Shown: positions 13,361 to 24,300 of the stretch, one piece after another | How the letters are laid out: each line of letters begins with the position of its first letter | Numbering within the stretch: position 1 is the stretch's first letter | Origin: Anisakis pegreffii | Lineage: Eukaryota; Nematoda; Chromadorea; Rhabditida; Anisakidae | Direction of reading: 5' to 3' | DNA: 64,000 nt | Assembly: GCA_035041965.1 (NCBI GenBank) | Contig: JAPYMA010000617.1 | Location: 92,200 to 156,199, forward strand | Position numbers and translations under genes: made by a program | Notes under the pieces: model-generated | The model's database searches: none | The model's input: only the letters and a program-made list of their open reading frames with translations | Told to the model about the DNA's origin: nothing

Positions 13361-13406
13361 TCAGATGGTATAGTTCATTGCAAAAGGATCACATGATAGT
13401 TGAATT
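13361..13406 (-). CDS. Zinc-finger gene, probable last exon
   Basis: 46 nt after a strong pyrimidine-rich acceptor ending TTGCAG. It encodes IQLSCDPFAMNYTI and a TGA stop. The intron before it is 58 nt (donor AAAC|GTTCGT), a size usual in nematodes. Confidence 0.5.
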
Positions 13407-16400
13407 CTGCAAGGTGAATAAGAAGAGAACGATCGGAGGAAATAACGACTGTATATGAACGAACGTTTCATAATTCGTCTCAAATGGATGTTCCGCCTGG
13501 AGAGCGCACAAACAAGATTCGGATGTCGATTCCATGCAATCAACCGCCTCATCAAAATCCCCAGAATCCCAAACCTCCAACGGCAGATTTGTGGATCGTT
13601 CCGTAGCATTGCCGTTCATATATGAGTAAGATGCTTAAATATGAGATATTATACCGATGGGTTTATTCGATTTCAAGTCAGTGGTTCATAACCTTCTCCC
13701 TTTCAAACACTCGCTTGGCCGTAAGGCAGACGAGCAACATTTGAGTAACTTCGTGGTTCTGAATGAATGAAACCAACGTGAATATGAGTAACTTCGAATG
13801 TTTTGATTTGCAAAAATGTATTACTTGAAATTCGAATGAATAAGCAGTGCTATGTGTATGCATGATTTAATGTATATGAATGAAACTGTTTTCGATGTTA
13901 CGCACAAGTGGCTACCGACTAGATTCGATACTATTCAACAAATATCTTGTTTGATTTATTTACACGGTAACAAATATTTTGTTTGATTTATTTACACGGC
14001 AACACCAGTTAACCATCAACAACAAGTTAATAACATAAATAACGTCGTCGTTATGGCTATAAACAAGGTATTGACCAGCTCGATGGATTTGGTCCCATTG
14101 CTCGCTTTTTAAGGCACAATAATATTTTAATCACAACTCAATAGCATTTCAGTTTTTCGAGCTTTTAGTTCGGATGTTCTTTCAATAGCTAGCCATATCC
14201 GAGAGTTGTTCAGATTACGACCGCTGCACTGACTGCGCACTTTTCTTTAAGTAACAATTTGTCTCAAAACCACACAGAACAATCAGTAGGTCTCAAACTA
14301 AATTCATCGCATTTCAGCAACGAAAGTTTTCAACTCAAACACTTTCAACATTTTGCCGAAAGTACTGCTGGACACAAACCTGTAAAGTGTTGACTCTGCG
14401 TGGATGAAACAAAATTATCATAGTGATGAGAGTTATTATATACACCAGAAGACGTGTCGGATGTGCTTGGCAAGGACGCTTTTTGCGAAGGGCTGTCAGC
14501 ATCCGAAGAGAACATCGATGTCGACGTTGGCGAGGCGGAATGTGTTCCTGAAATTGTGCTCAGTCAAAGACAGTGAATGACAAAACGAACAAATGAGAAG
14601 GAATAAGTGAATGCGAATTGGTCGAGGTCAATTTAGGCCATTGGCATGGAATCGAATCAACGATACGTGCCTCAAATGCCGATACATGCCTGATTTCTTA
14701 GCGATTCCATTGAAGTGAAAACAAATAGATTCAGAACAAGACAGCCAATCTTCTCAAAATTTTCTAAGCAGTCAGCATACTAGGAAAATGAATTCTCGAG
14801 AATCAGTTAAGTGTGGAAGGGGACAAGCGGTCAATAATGAATGTGAGGACTACCTGAGCTCAACCGACTCCTACACTGTGGTTCATTCTCGTCATGTTTT
14901 TCTTTCTTTTTCGAATTCACAATTTCACCGTTAAGTGTGATACGAATTTTAGAGATCGACTGGAAATTATGGCGTTTACTGTCTGGTTCAAAGCCTTCGT
15001 CGTCCTCGAGGTGGACTGACGACCTGAAATCAACACAGAAATGACCAACACCGAAATCACACATACTAGCTGCGTAGAGTTGTTAAATAAGGATCTTTAC
15101 GTAAACGCCATCTCACTGTCAGTTCTAGGTTTTACTGAAAGCAAACTGCCCTAAAATTTGAGTCTAATCGACAAATACAATTGCCTCGGAAGACTTCTTT
15201 AATGATCAGCTTAGTGTATAGATCAGAAGATGGATTTTTTGACCTGGCAGGACTGGTTGTACAAGACTGATTGGATCCTTCAGAGCCCAATCCAGAATCC
15301 GTTCCTTTAGTGGCAACACCATCTTCTTCCGAAAACAACAACGGCGAATCATTATTATTGTTATTATTATTGCTCGTGTTAGCACTGCTTTCATGAGGGG
15401 GTTCATTAGCACTCGGTGTTGTCTTTGCTTCGTCTGCGTCAATGAATGCGAACTCGTCAAGGGCACATGAGGCGGTATCCATCTGAAAATGACAGAATTC
15501 ACTCAGTTTCGAATGTGTTCGATGAAGTCATTTCATGTTTAAAATGAACATTTCCATCAAACGTTGTTTCAAAAAGGCGTAGTGTTATCTCTGATGAGGC
15601 TAATCCTTCGAGTGCAGATTCACCAAACGGTAGAACAATTCAAGCATTCCATGGAATCTTCATGTGCTTTGTCAAAACGTAAAAAAATTTTACAATGTGA
15701 TCAAGAGGTACTCCGAATGGTGGACTTAGGCACTGCCGACAGCCATTTTTGTGCTTTCGTAACGCCAACATTGACCTGAAATGGTCAATTACTTTAGGTT
15801 TATGTTGTAACGCCATCAATAAAACTTATGGTCATATAGAATTGTGATAATGAATCAAATACCATTCAATTTATGACTTTAATTGAGGTGAAGTGTGATA
15901 TATCTCATGATGGAAGCAAAAATCGCTCAGTCGCAAATCGCACGGTGACATATCGCTAGTTCAGTGATGTTTGAATATCTAGTTTGAATATCTATATTGC
16001 TGAGACCCTGTATGGACATAGAGCTGATTTTTTGGCGAAAATGGAAACAGAACTGATACTGATAGGCGCTGAGGTATTGATAACGATAACCAGTACGACT
16101 GATAAGATTGGTTCGTTTAGTGCCTGAGGTTAGCACCAATGAAGTGAGTGATCTCAAGCATTGCAGATAGCAAACCTGAACTGTGCAGTGCACTGTCTAC
16201 ATCTGAAATTACACGGCGGTGTATGTAAATCGTTATGTCTCTCCAGTTCTGCTTCATTGGTGAATTTTTGTGGACATTGCGAACACTTGAACGAGAGCGT
16301 TTCCACTTCACTGTGATAGGCTGTATGACGACTCAAATATTCACGGGACGGGAATTGCACTCGGCATTTCCGACATTGAAACAACTGAAAACGCAATATT

Positions 16401-19209
16401 ACTCAATCATATCCAAATCATATGAATAACAACAGTCCTTGGCGAAGTTAGCAGTTGATATCAATCACTCAATTCATATTCCTTATAGTTGTTTACATCA
16501 TTTAGTGATTTTCAAGTGCATCCAAAGTACAATCTCATAACGAGTTGGATGAATAAATTGATGTGGTACACAAAAAAGTTGACGTTTCAATGCGATATGA
16601 ACTTGACAAAAAAGTGAGCATTTAACATTTCCCTATCCCTCCAGGCGATAACTCATTTATAAATGTTATGTTTATGTGCAAGCGATAGCATTAACGTAGC
16701 AATCAAATTTAACGATACTACTTCGATGGCTATCGCATATCGTCATGATAGATTACCGTTGCTTGCGTTCAGCTTTTATTCGTCCGATCGAAAAATACGA
16801 CTGAACAACACACCCAAACACATCAACTGTATTTAACACAAAACAGTGTGAAGTAGTGAAGTGAAGTTAAAATTTGACCAAATGAAAAAAAGAAACCTTA
16901 TGTTTATTACGTTGAACATACTCATCGATAACGGATTTTTGAAGTTGTTTTTTACGAGTGGTTTTTATTTGTTGCACTTCACTATCAGCCTTATCAGCTC
17001 GTTTCGTTTCCTTATCTGTACTGCTGTCCCATTTTTGGCCAATACCGTTTGGACCCTTTGTGGAATACATAGGTTCACCCAGCTGAATCAATGATATATT
17101 TGGAGTGTATCTGCAAGCAATTAATTTAAGTATTGACAAATCTTCACAATTATGTCAACTTCAACGATGCTATGGAAAAATTTCAAATATGTTCTGAGTC
17201 ATTTAATGTACCAAGAAGGTGAGAATTTATGATTTTTCTATCAATGTGCGATGAACTTTTTCGGGTACATACTACGTCGATTAGAAATCAAACAAATGCT
17301 TACGGGTAAAGAAACCATCCCAGATCACTGGAACCTCAGAATTATAATTGGATACCGATTTGTGATCAGATCATGCTCATAAACTTCTCAATGTTTTAGT
17401 CGCTATGCAACTGACAGTATTCTATGTGAGGTGAATGCTGAGTGTGACAGCACACTTACACGAATCATGAAAAGGAATTCAGACATTTGACAGTCAATGA
17501 CTTACTCAGCTAAAAATGGATCATCACCATAGGGATCCTTGGTTTTGGTGCTGGTTGCATTTGTGTAGACACCTTCAACGCCATGGCTGCTTCCATTCGA
17601 TAGATAAGTGCTAGGATTTTGAGAGTTCTGATGAGTGGATGACAGAAAGGTGGATTTCGCCATGAAACGATGTCTCCTACAACGAATAATCTCCACTTCA
17701 AAAACTATGGATTTGATGTTCACGTGCTCATTCAGAAACAATGATATTTGGTATGTTGAATTTCGAATTCAGTTGCGTATGAAAGTACGTTCTAGATCGG
17801 TTAGAAATTAAACCAATGATTATGGGCAAAGAAACACATTGAGTTCGAATGAGATCAGATATACAATGATAATGAGTTTGTTCAGCGGTAAAGTTGAGGT
17901 CACGACCGGATAGAACAGTAAAAACATCGCTATCGATGAAGAACCGGACTGATGGTTTAGGCAATCGCACTGTTTTCAACTGTTACATTTATTCTGAGAC
18001 AGGACTCTAGTCATAGCGCAGAGATCCGGTTTCATTTGCCACACAAATATTTACAAAATGTGACCTAATGTGAACTGATGAGGAAGGAACTTCAATTGGT
18101 AACCATCACAAAGGTAACTATAGCAGAAGCAGAGATGACCACAGAAACTGTAATGTCAAATCGCTTTTCATATTCCAAGCAATGGTGGTTCCATCAGACG
18201 AAATCACTTCCCTCTTCCTACTGCGATCATCAAAAACATTTCAATTGTTTACATTGCTAAACAATTGGTAATTTTTACGCTAATCACGTTCATTCAATTG
18301 CATTAAGACAGACGCCATGTTACCGTACCCCTCAATATTGTGTGATACAATACCAAATCAGGAATGCATAGGTGAGCATGAGACAGCAATGGCTATTTTG
18401 ATTTGTTAAGAGACAATCTCCCGACGTTTGTATCACTAAATATGAATGAGTATGCGCGCTGTTCAATCTCAAAAACAACATCAAATGTTTGTATGGCTCA
18501 GTGATTCTCCAATGAATTTATTAAATAATTTATATTCTCGGTGGATCCCAAAATGCGCCACACATAAAACTCTAAATCTCAAGAGAACATTGGGAAAACT
18601 TACATGAAACCATTTTTCGAGCGATCCGGACATTTATGCTGATAGAGATTTGAACGAAATTTATAAGTCTGAAAATTGAGATCTGAAGTGACATCGACAA
18701 GAACTTGGAATGAGATATTACACAGAACTGGCTTTATGGGCTTCATAATCTTTCACGAATTAGACACTGATTATCAGAAGTACTGAAGACCGTTGACACC
18801 TGTTTTGAGTGTAAATTCATCAAAGCGGTTTTTGTCTCTGAACAATACTTATTGATGTGAGATGATAATGAACGTAAAAGTTTCATTATGTGAAATATCG
18901 AAATGATCGAATGTTGATGAATTGATATGTGAGAAATTGAACTCGACACAGTGTATTACAATTGAAAATATTTTGAAAAGTGTTGAGAGAAGCCATGAAT
19001 CTGAAAATTTTTCCAACCTTCAAGCAGAATTTGCATCGAAATGGACGATCATTTGAGTGTTTGACGGCATGCTGCTTCAAATACCATACCGAATTGAACA
19101 ACTTCCCACAATCTTTACACGCACATTGCTGATTCTTTTCCAGTGTCACGTTAACGTTATCAACGTCAGACGGACTGATCACTACAGGTGGTAGCACGAC
19201 CGTGTCCGG
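13361..19209 (-). CDS. C2H2/C2HC zinc-finger protein, 11 exons, 5'-incomplete
   Basis: Probable nuclear DNA-binding regulator. Joined exons (19209-19018, 18668-18604, 17676-17506, 17110-16897, 16384-16176, 15775-15694, 15482-15136, 15023-14854, 14547-14380, 13633-13465, 13406-13361) give 610 codons in one frame with all splice phases matching. Fingers, numbered from the first visible residue: F1 C31-C34-H47-H51; F2 C59-C62-H75-C77, split by an intron; F3 C218-C221-H234-H238; F4 C248-C251-H264-H268; F5 C276-C279-H292-C296, split by an intron. All have the usual 12-residue C-to-H spacing. Basic patches lie near residues 193-201 and 463-470. The C-terminal half is Ser/Thr/Asn-rich and acidic with no known fold. 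The first exon opens at an acceptor (TTGCAG) with an in-frame stop upstream, so the start codon lies further 5'. I recognise the fold, not the orthologue. An earlier stop at 14345-14347 is possible if the last two exons are not used. Confidence 0.9.
13465..13633 (-). CDS. Zinc-finger gene, probable penultimate exon
   Basis: 169 nt opening after a weak acceptor, TTTAAG, in the phase required by the previous donor. It encodes an acidic, Cys-containing stretch (LPLEVWDSGDFDEAVDCMES, then ESCLCALQAEHPFETNYE). An internal ATG at 13619 could instead start a separate small gene. Joining is preferred because phase matches and composition resembles the preceding exons. Confidence 0.58.
13937..14000. 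repeat. Tandem duplication of a 32-bp unit
   Basis: Two adjacent 32-base units (13937-13968 and 13969-14000) differ at two positions. The core reads GTTTGATTTATTTACACGG. It lies in the intron before the penultimate zinc-finger exon. Confidence 0.85.
14380..14547 (-). CDS. Zinc-finger gene, Ser/Thr-rich exon
   Basis: 168 nt, acceptor AATTTCAG and donor ACAG|GTTTGT. Almost all Ser, Thr, Pro, Asn and His (THSASPTSTSMFSSDADSPS...). If the donor is not used, the frame continues 11 codons to a stop at 14345-14347, giving an alternative C terminus. Confidence 0.75.
14854..15023 (-). CDS. Zinc-finger gene, acidic then Lys-rich exon
   Basis: 170 nt, acceptor ATTTCAG and donor CAG|GTAGTC. It begins SSVHLEDDEGFEPDSKRH and contains the basic run NSKKKEKH followed by DENEPQCRSRLSS. 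No domain recognised. Phase 2 in and phase 1 out match its neighbours. Confidence 0.82.
15136..15482 (-). CDS. Zinc-finger gene, large acidic/poly-Asn exon with DSGLGS
   Basis: 347 nt after TTTTCAG. It encodes 115 codons of acidic, Ser/Asn/Pro-rich sequence: MDTASCALDEFAFIDADE, a run of seven Asn, LLFSEEDG, then GTDSGLGSEGS. DSGLGS fits the DSGxxS phosphodegron pattern. The donor is CA|GTAAAA at the end of the open frame. The seven-Asn run is read from a TTATTATTATTATTG-type stretch on the plus strand at about 15350-15372. Confidence 0.83.
15694..15775 (-). CDS. Zinc-finger gene, short exon completing finger 5
   Basis: 82 nt after acceptor ATTTCAG. The split Arg plus SMLALRKHKNGC supplies H292 and C296, giving a C2HC finger with normal spacing, then CRQCLSPPFGVPLDHI. 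The donor chosen is ATT|GTAAAA, in phase 0 as the next exon needs; an alternative phase-0 donor (GGA|GTACCT) lies 24 nt earlier, so the last eight residues are uncertain. Confidence 0.75.
16176..16384 (-). CDS. Zinc-finger gene, exon with fingers 3, 4 and start of 5
   Basis: 209 nt, acceptor TTTTCAG and donor CAG|GTTTGC. It holds finger 3 (CRKC...H234-TAY-H238), finger 4 (CSQC...H264-NDL-H268) and the first half of finger 5 (CRQCTAQF), ending in phase 2. Confidence 0.9.
16897..17110 (-). CDS. Zinc-finger gene, basic linker exon
   Basis: 214 nt, acceptor TTGCAG and donor AAG|GTTTCT. It completes the split Glu and runs 71 codons into finger 3. The second half is highly charged (KETKRADKADSEVQQ, then TTRKKQLQK), a possible nuclear-localisation patch. 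Confidence 0.83.
17265..17318. repeat. Diverged 54-bp module, copy B (intronic)
   Basis: Partner of 17785-17838, in the next intron downstream. In the matching minus-strand frame it reads VSLPVSICLISNRR. It contains a GTAAGC donor-like site that copy A lacks. Its origin is unknown: local duplication, or two remnants of a dispersed element. Confidence 0.6.
17506..17676 (-). CDS. Zinc-finger gene, Ser/Thr/Asn-rich linker exon
   Basis: 171 nt, acceptor TTGTAG and donor GTAAGT. The split codon AT|G restores Met, and the exon encodes 56 further whole codons rich in Ser, Asn and Thr, ending DPYGDDPFLA plus a split Glu. No domain is visible; it lies between fingers 2 and 3. Confidence 0.82.
17785..17838. 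repeat. Diverged 54-bp module, copy A (intronic)
   Basis: Matches 17265-17318 at 41 of 54 positions in the same orientation, without gaps. It lies in the intron between the second and third visible exons of the zinc-finger gene. On the minus strand it sits inside an open frame spanning 17728-17979 (VSLPIIIGLISNR and flanking residues) that cannot be joined in phase with the zinc-finger exons. Confidence 0.6.
18604..18668 (-). CDS. Zinc-finger gene, exon completing finger 2
   Basis: 65 nt, between acceptor TTTTCAG and donor GTAAGT. It encodes TYKFRSNLYQHKCPDRSKNGF and leaves phase 2. Joined to the previous exon it completes a finger with H75 and C77 only one residue apart, instead of the usual three to five. 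Too short to appear as a long ORF; found by completing the broken finger. Confidence 0.85.
19018..19209 (-). CDS. Zinc-finger gene, first visible exon (finger 1)
   Basis: 64 codons, phase 0 at both ends. It opens after TTGCAG and ends AAG|GTTGG. It encodes a Val/Pro-rich lead, then finger 1 (CKDCGKLFNS..., H47, H51), a linker HSNDRPF that stands in for the usual TGEKPF, and the first half of finger 2 (CKFCLK). No in-frame ATG precedes finger 1 before an upstream stop, so this is not the true first exon. Confidence 0.88.
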
Positions 19210-19917
19210 CTGCAATTTATCAAATGCAGATTACTTGAATGATCAATTGAATGCATGCATAACTTGTTGAATGGTTGGTTTGCTTTTTAATGATATGATT
19301 TTTATCAACAGAACAGATTTTGAAATATTTTAAGCAGACTTTTTTCTTTCAACACCTCCACCTACTCGTACAGTGAAGAGATATTAATTTGAGAGCGATA
19401 TAAACAGAGCCCTATGTAAATATTTAAATCACGTACACCAACACAAAAAAAACTTCTTAACAATCAGAGTGTGAGTCCATTCAGTCTGACTGAAGTCGAA
19501 TTTCAATACAAAATGAACATATACACATTAGCACATAGGAGAGCTGATGAAACTCAACATAACTGTGATTATTCTTAATGTTTAGTATGATTTAGAACTG
19601 GCTGAATACATGAAAATACGCACATTTACTCAGAAATTACTTCAACGCATCATATTCATCTCAAACAAATGTTATTTTAGAAAGTAAATATTACTTCACC
19701 AACCGTTTTGAGTTCTGGTAACGAGAAGAGATGAGTACTTTCGACGTGCATCATTTGAATCGTTTTAGCTTCTTAGCTTCAACGTCTCTCGTTTCAATAT
19801 TATTCTTTTTTATGACGCCACCAAATAACAAAATATCATCAGCAGCAATATCTGATTTGCATATTCAACGATTACAAATCCGATAGAAATGCGCTTCTTC
19901 TTCTGTTTTTTTTTTAG

Positions 19918-20275
19918 GGAGTTTGATGCTCGTTTTTGAGTCTGCAACGAAAATCTTGTCAGTTTTTTTAGTCACTATCAGGTGAACAGATTCGGTGAAC
20001 GTCGACGAAACACACGCAGTTGAACGTTTACAACGTGGACATCATTTGATCACATCATCGAAATCGAATAATAGCAATAAAAAACGATTGCACTGAACAT
20101 AAATATATTCACTCTTCACATGCGAATGTGAACAATAAGTTACTAAAGGATCGACAAACAACAAATAATGTAAGCAGTTGCTGACGAATTCAATAGATAT
20201 TCACGAAGTGGCTGCCTCAAAAGAAGTGATCTGGATAGTGAGGATGAGAATTTAGAAGACGAGGCACTGGAATGA
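19918..20275 (+). CDS. Putative C-terminal exons of a plus-strand membrane protein
   Basis: A very strong acceptor (ten T residues then AG, 19916-19917) opens a 64-nt exon (19918-19981) reading SLMLVFESATKILSVFLVTI, with a consensus donor CAG|GTGAAC. A second exon (20197-20275) after TTCAATAG joins in phase and encodes a polar acidic tail (RYSRSGCLKRSDLDSEDEN…) to a stop. Hydrophobic segment then acidic tail would suit a membrane protein C terminus. Upstream exons were not resolved; a 52-codon frame at 19731 with one hydrophobic segment is a candidate. It lies just 5' of the visible zinc-finger exons, on the opposite strand. Confidence 0.25.
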
Positions 20276-23200
20276 ATCGTGGAGAGGTGATTTTTTTTTG
20301 TTGATTTCGTTGCGATGAGAGCAGTTTTTAGAATTCAATCCACTGTAACGACATCATGGTATTTAATTGAAAAGTGTAATTCAAGTCTAAATTTAACTCA
20401 TTTCAGTCATAGACATGGAAGTATTAAAAGTGCTGAAGAACTATGGAAACGAGAAGCAGGATGCGTTGAAAAGTAGTAGCGTGAGAAGATGTTTGGCAAT
20501 GCGGTTAGCATGCAATGATTCGATAAGCTAAGAAAATCGAGAGCAAATTCAGAGATTAATTGAAGTGTAATTGAATTTCGCGTAATTGAATATGGACAAC
20601 GTGCGTCATCCGAAAACGTTCTTCCGGGTAATTCACAAACATCTAAACATCCAAATTTGAGTGCAAAGTTGAAATACAAATTTAGATTCAAGCTTAACAA
20701 CTTTAACTTGATTGCTTCGCGGCGCTTTTGGGTTAGCGATAAATTTCTTTTCTGAGAAAGTTGAAAGAATTCGAAGATACGCACCCGTACAATCCAATTT
20801 TATTACAACGCATAAACACAAGAGACACTAATGGACACACAAACACACAAATCAAGTGTAGTGGACATTCGAAGCGTTTTATCGTCTTATCAACTATCTG
20901 GCCGTTTGCTTGTTCATTCGATGGTCAATGAAATGATAAGCAGAATCAACAACCACTAGGATTAAACAGGTGGGTACAGCATGCCACCGATTATCAACTC
21001 TTTTATTTGTCACTCTTAATAGCCTCATCAATAGAATTTGGTCGTATTCCATATGAGCAACAATCACTCATATCAATCAGGCTGCTTCTAAATTAGTTCT
21101 TGATTTCCAAGCAACCACTAGAGGTGATTTTCCTCAACTCATGTCACAAGTTCATCAGCGGCATTTACTCTGATCCTCTTAAACGGACTGTTCGAACATT
21201 TCAGTGGTGTGAAGAAGAGAAGTTGGCTCGCGGATGAGATTGGAAGAAAGCTTGTAAATCTAATTCAATGTCACCAATAAACATGTGAAATATTAAGCAG
21301 TAAGCCCGCACATCCCTTGAAGATTCTTGGTCGTCACCGAGGACGGTCACATACTAAGTACCATTGCTACTGTTTCTAAAGTTCGTTCCAGCTTATTAGA
21401 ACAGGCTTGAAAGCGTGAGTTGATAAGCTACATCTCGCGCGACTAGTTCCAGACATGATTAAGCAGTTTTGTTCAGAGCAACTTCAAAATCCACTGATGT
21501 CTTAGAGTTGAACTCAGAGAACGAAATCAATGACCAGTTCAAGCTGAATGCAAATCCTCCAACAATAACGTAAATGTAATTCCCAGTTCACGTATTATTC
21601 CACTCAAATTCAAATGATCACACATTAACCAGCTCTTCAAAACGCCACTGAAACTCTCAAAATCGCCCACATTATGAAAATTTGACTGAAGGCCCCAAAG
21701 TGGACATGCATTCAATGCTTTACTGATTAAAGAAAAAAGATTTACGCAGATGGGAAATCCCTCATAGCAGTACTCAGACAGGGAATGAAAATTTCACCCA
21801 CTAAAATAAATTTCATAAAAAAACTGAGAATTCATGAGAATTCTCAAGAAATCATCTTCACACAAAACATGACTTCTGAATGAGAATGTCGTCTATAAGT
21901 GCGATTTGACTGCTGCTAAAGAGTCTGCATTGCGTTTTCATCAGCTCGTTAGGATTGCTGAATTCAGATGATAGATATCTTATCATGGACGAATTAAATC
22001 CATTGTGCGTATTGTTTTATGATGATTGAAACCGCTTACAATTAGAAGAATGCTGAATGCTATCCATAAATTAAACGTTCGAATAAATGCTTCATTCGTT
22101 GAGAGTGTTAAGTATGCTTTTGTGGGACGATGATCATTTTTTTCGGCATTACGATTGAAAGAAATCATTTTTAGAAAGCGATAAAAATGAGCGATGACTA
22201 CTCTTATGTTTAGCATTACGCATTAAGCCCGAGAATATCAAACGTTTTGATTGCATTTCAAAAATATTGCATCAATCCGATAAGACAACATTCAAGAGAT
22301 ATGCGCCGCGCGTATGTTTACACAACGTTACTTTTTTTGGTAAGGACAAAAAAAAGAACTCTAAAACAAAACTGAGAGAAACAGAAATTGTGCGCATCGG
22401 AATTTGTTGACAAACCTTCGTGAGAATCTCACAAAACACAGCGGAAAATTTTCCGCAGTGAACAAGGTAATGAAATAGAAATAGAATAATCCCAGAAAAA
22501 GTATCATTTCCAAGGAAAGGAATACGGAAAAAAACGCAATCGAAATCTGAGAATGGAACGACAGGAATGTTGCATTGTTCGATGCCATTCCACGAGGACG
22601 ACACGAACGTTCACACACTGAATGCTTGAGGCTCGTTGAAAAATTTCTTTTTTCTTGTGATAAAATTTTGCAAACGAGTGATAAACTGGTGTGAGCCACA
22701 CTGCCGATAAGAAGACAATGCGTTTTGCAACGATGACGTCTCCCAAGAAACCTATCATCATGATCAGTTGCAATGCTTATCAGTTGTAAAATGAATTCAA
22801 ATTCTCGTCGAATGAAAAAAGCTTCGTAAACAGTGGGAAAATGACGACTGAAATGATAATTTTGATAAGAGACCAAATATTTGCATGGCTATTAATGGCA
22901 CTTGATAAGACGATGTGGAAAGGTCATGAAACAGAATGATGTAGCACGTCACATCGATTGCTATCAATGGCGATTACACCACAATCAACGCGATTACACT
23001 TCAACGAATCGATGCATTGAAGACATCGTAAACGGTAGGTAGTGTAAGCATCGAAATAAAGCATTCATAGCAAATGGAATCACATGATATGAAGCGCAGA
23101 AACGACGGTATGAAGCTCATACTTGGGAAACACCTAGTTCTTCAATAGGTACACCTTACCCAGGTGTCACAGAATCATCAGTTTCTTTGATAGATATCTG

Positions 23201-24042
23201 AGCCCTATATAAGCCATAGCCTAGACCAGATTTCAAATGTAATGTACTGCGCTATAACGCCGCCCTGATTATTGCTACTTGAAACGGATACACACCGTAA
23301 ATAAATCAAATCTTGGAAAGCAATAATCTGTGTTGTTTTGAAAACGTTCTAAACGGATATATCAACGGACAGTGCATATATCAAATAACCAGGATGTTTC
23401 TATGAGGTAATCACAATGACGGCCACATACCGAATTTCCATGTAAAGACCAAATTATCGTTTGAATAATTTTGTATTTTCGATAGCTACCCAAGCTTCAT
23501 GAAATTATAAAAATGAATTCCATCGGATTCCCCTAATACAATTCAAAATTCGATCGGTAAACCGAATGTCGAAATCGCAAGAATGAATATCCAACGGATC
23601 TAGCGAATTTTTTATTCCTTAAAGGAATGATTCGTTCAAAATTCCAATTAGTCAGTCAAAAAGGGCTGCTGAACGAAACATAACATCAAACAAATTCTCG
23701 CCAATCCAATGCTGCCTCAACAATTTCCTCTCAAAGTTCAACTGATAACGTCTCCAGATGATCAAGTCTGATGACGGGCTTGATATCTCATGCGAACGAA
23801 TGTCATTCACAATCACAACAACAGCTGTATGGAACCGCAACATCGAATCAACAAGCGATTGCTGCTGATAACGAATGAAATACGCTCAATGGGCGACTAA
23901 GCGAATGATGACTCAAGCGCAAACCGAATCAAACGAACGAAACCAAATCGAAATGCAATGCGGCGATAAAAATGGAATTTGAATGAATTTGTAGCAATCA
24001 AATGGAAAAAGCGCTTCTTACACTTCTTCATACTATTAATAT

Positions 24043-24075
24043 CACTACTACTACTACTACTACTACAACTACTAC
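24043..24075. repeat. (ACT)n microsatellite
   Basis: ACT units in tandem, with one interruption (ACAACT). Confidence 0.95.
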
Positions 24076-24270
24076 AAAAATGTAATGTGTCAGCCACATG
24101 TGTGAATCTGTGCTATCGTCGATTAGTGTGTGTTGCTGCTGCCAGCGTAAAATTCAATTCATCTATAAATTGTGAATGGAACGAAATGATGATCATTTTT
24201 ACAAAGAACTGAAACGAACGCAAAATATTTTTTCTTTTCCTTTCATTCGCATTCTGCAATTCATCATTAT

Positions 24271-24300
24271 TTCTGCTGTTGCTGCTGCTGCTGCTGTTGG
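24271..24300. repeat. (TGC)n microsatellite
   Basis: TGCTGTTGCTGCTGCTGCTG-type run. Confidence 0.9.

Noticed and set aside
15206..15502. 98-codon minus-strand frame overlapping the poly-Asn exon
   Set aside because: Shadow of the real exon; it cannot be kept in phase with the zinc-finger exons and its sequence is unstructured.
20400..20470. Plus-strand exon-like piece after ATTTCAG (MEVLKVLKNYGNEKQ or SIKSAEELWKREAG)
   Set aside because: Two different frames look equally coding and neither joins in phase to the exons at 19918-20275.
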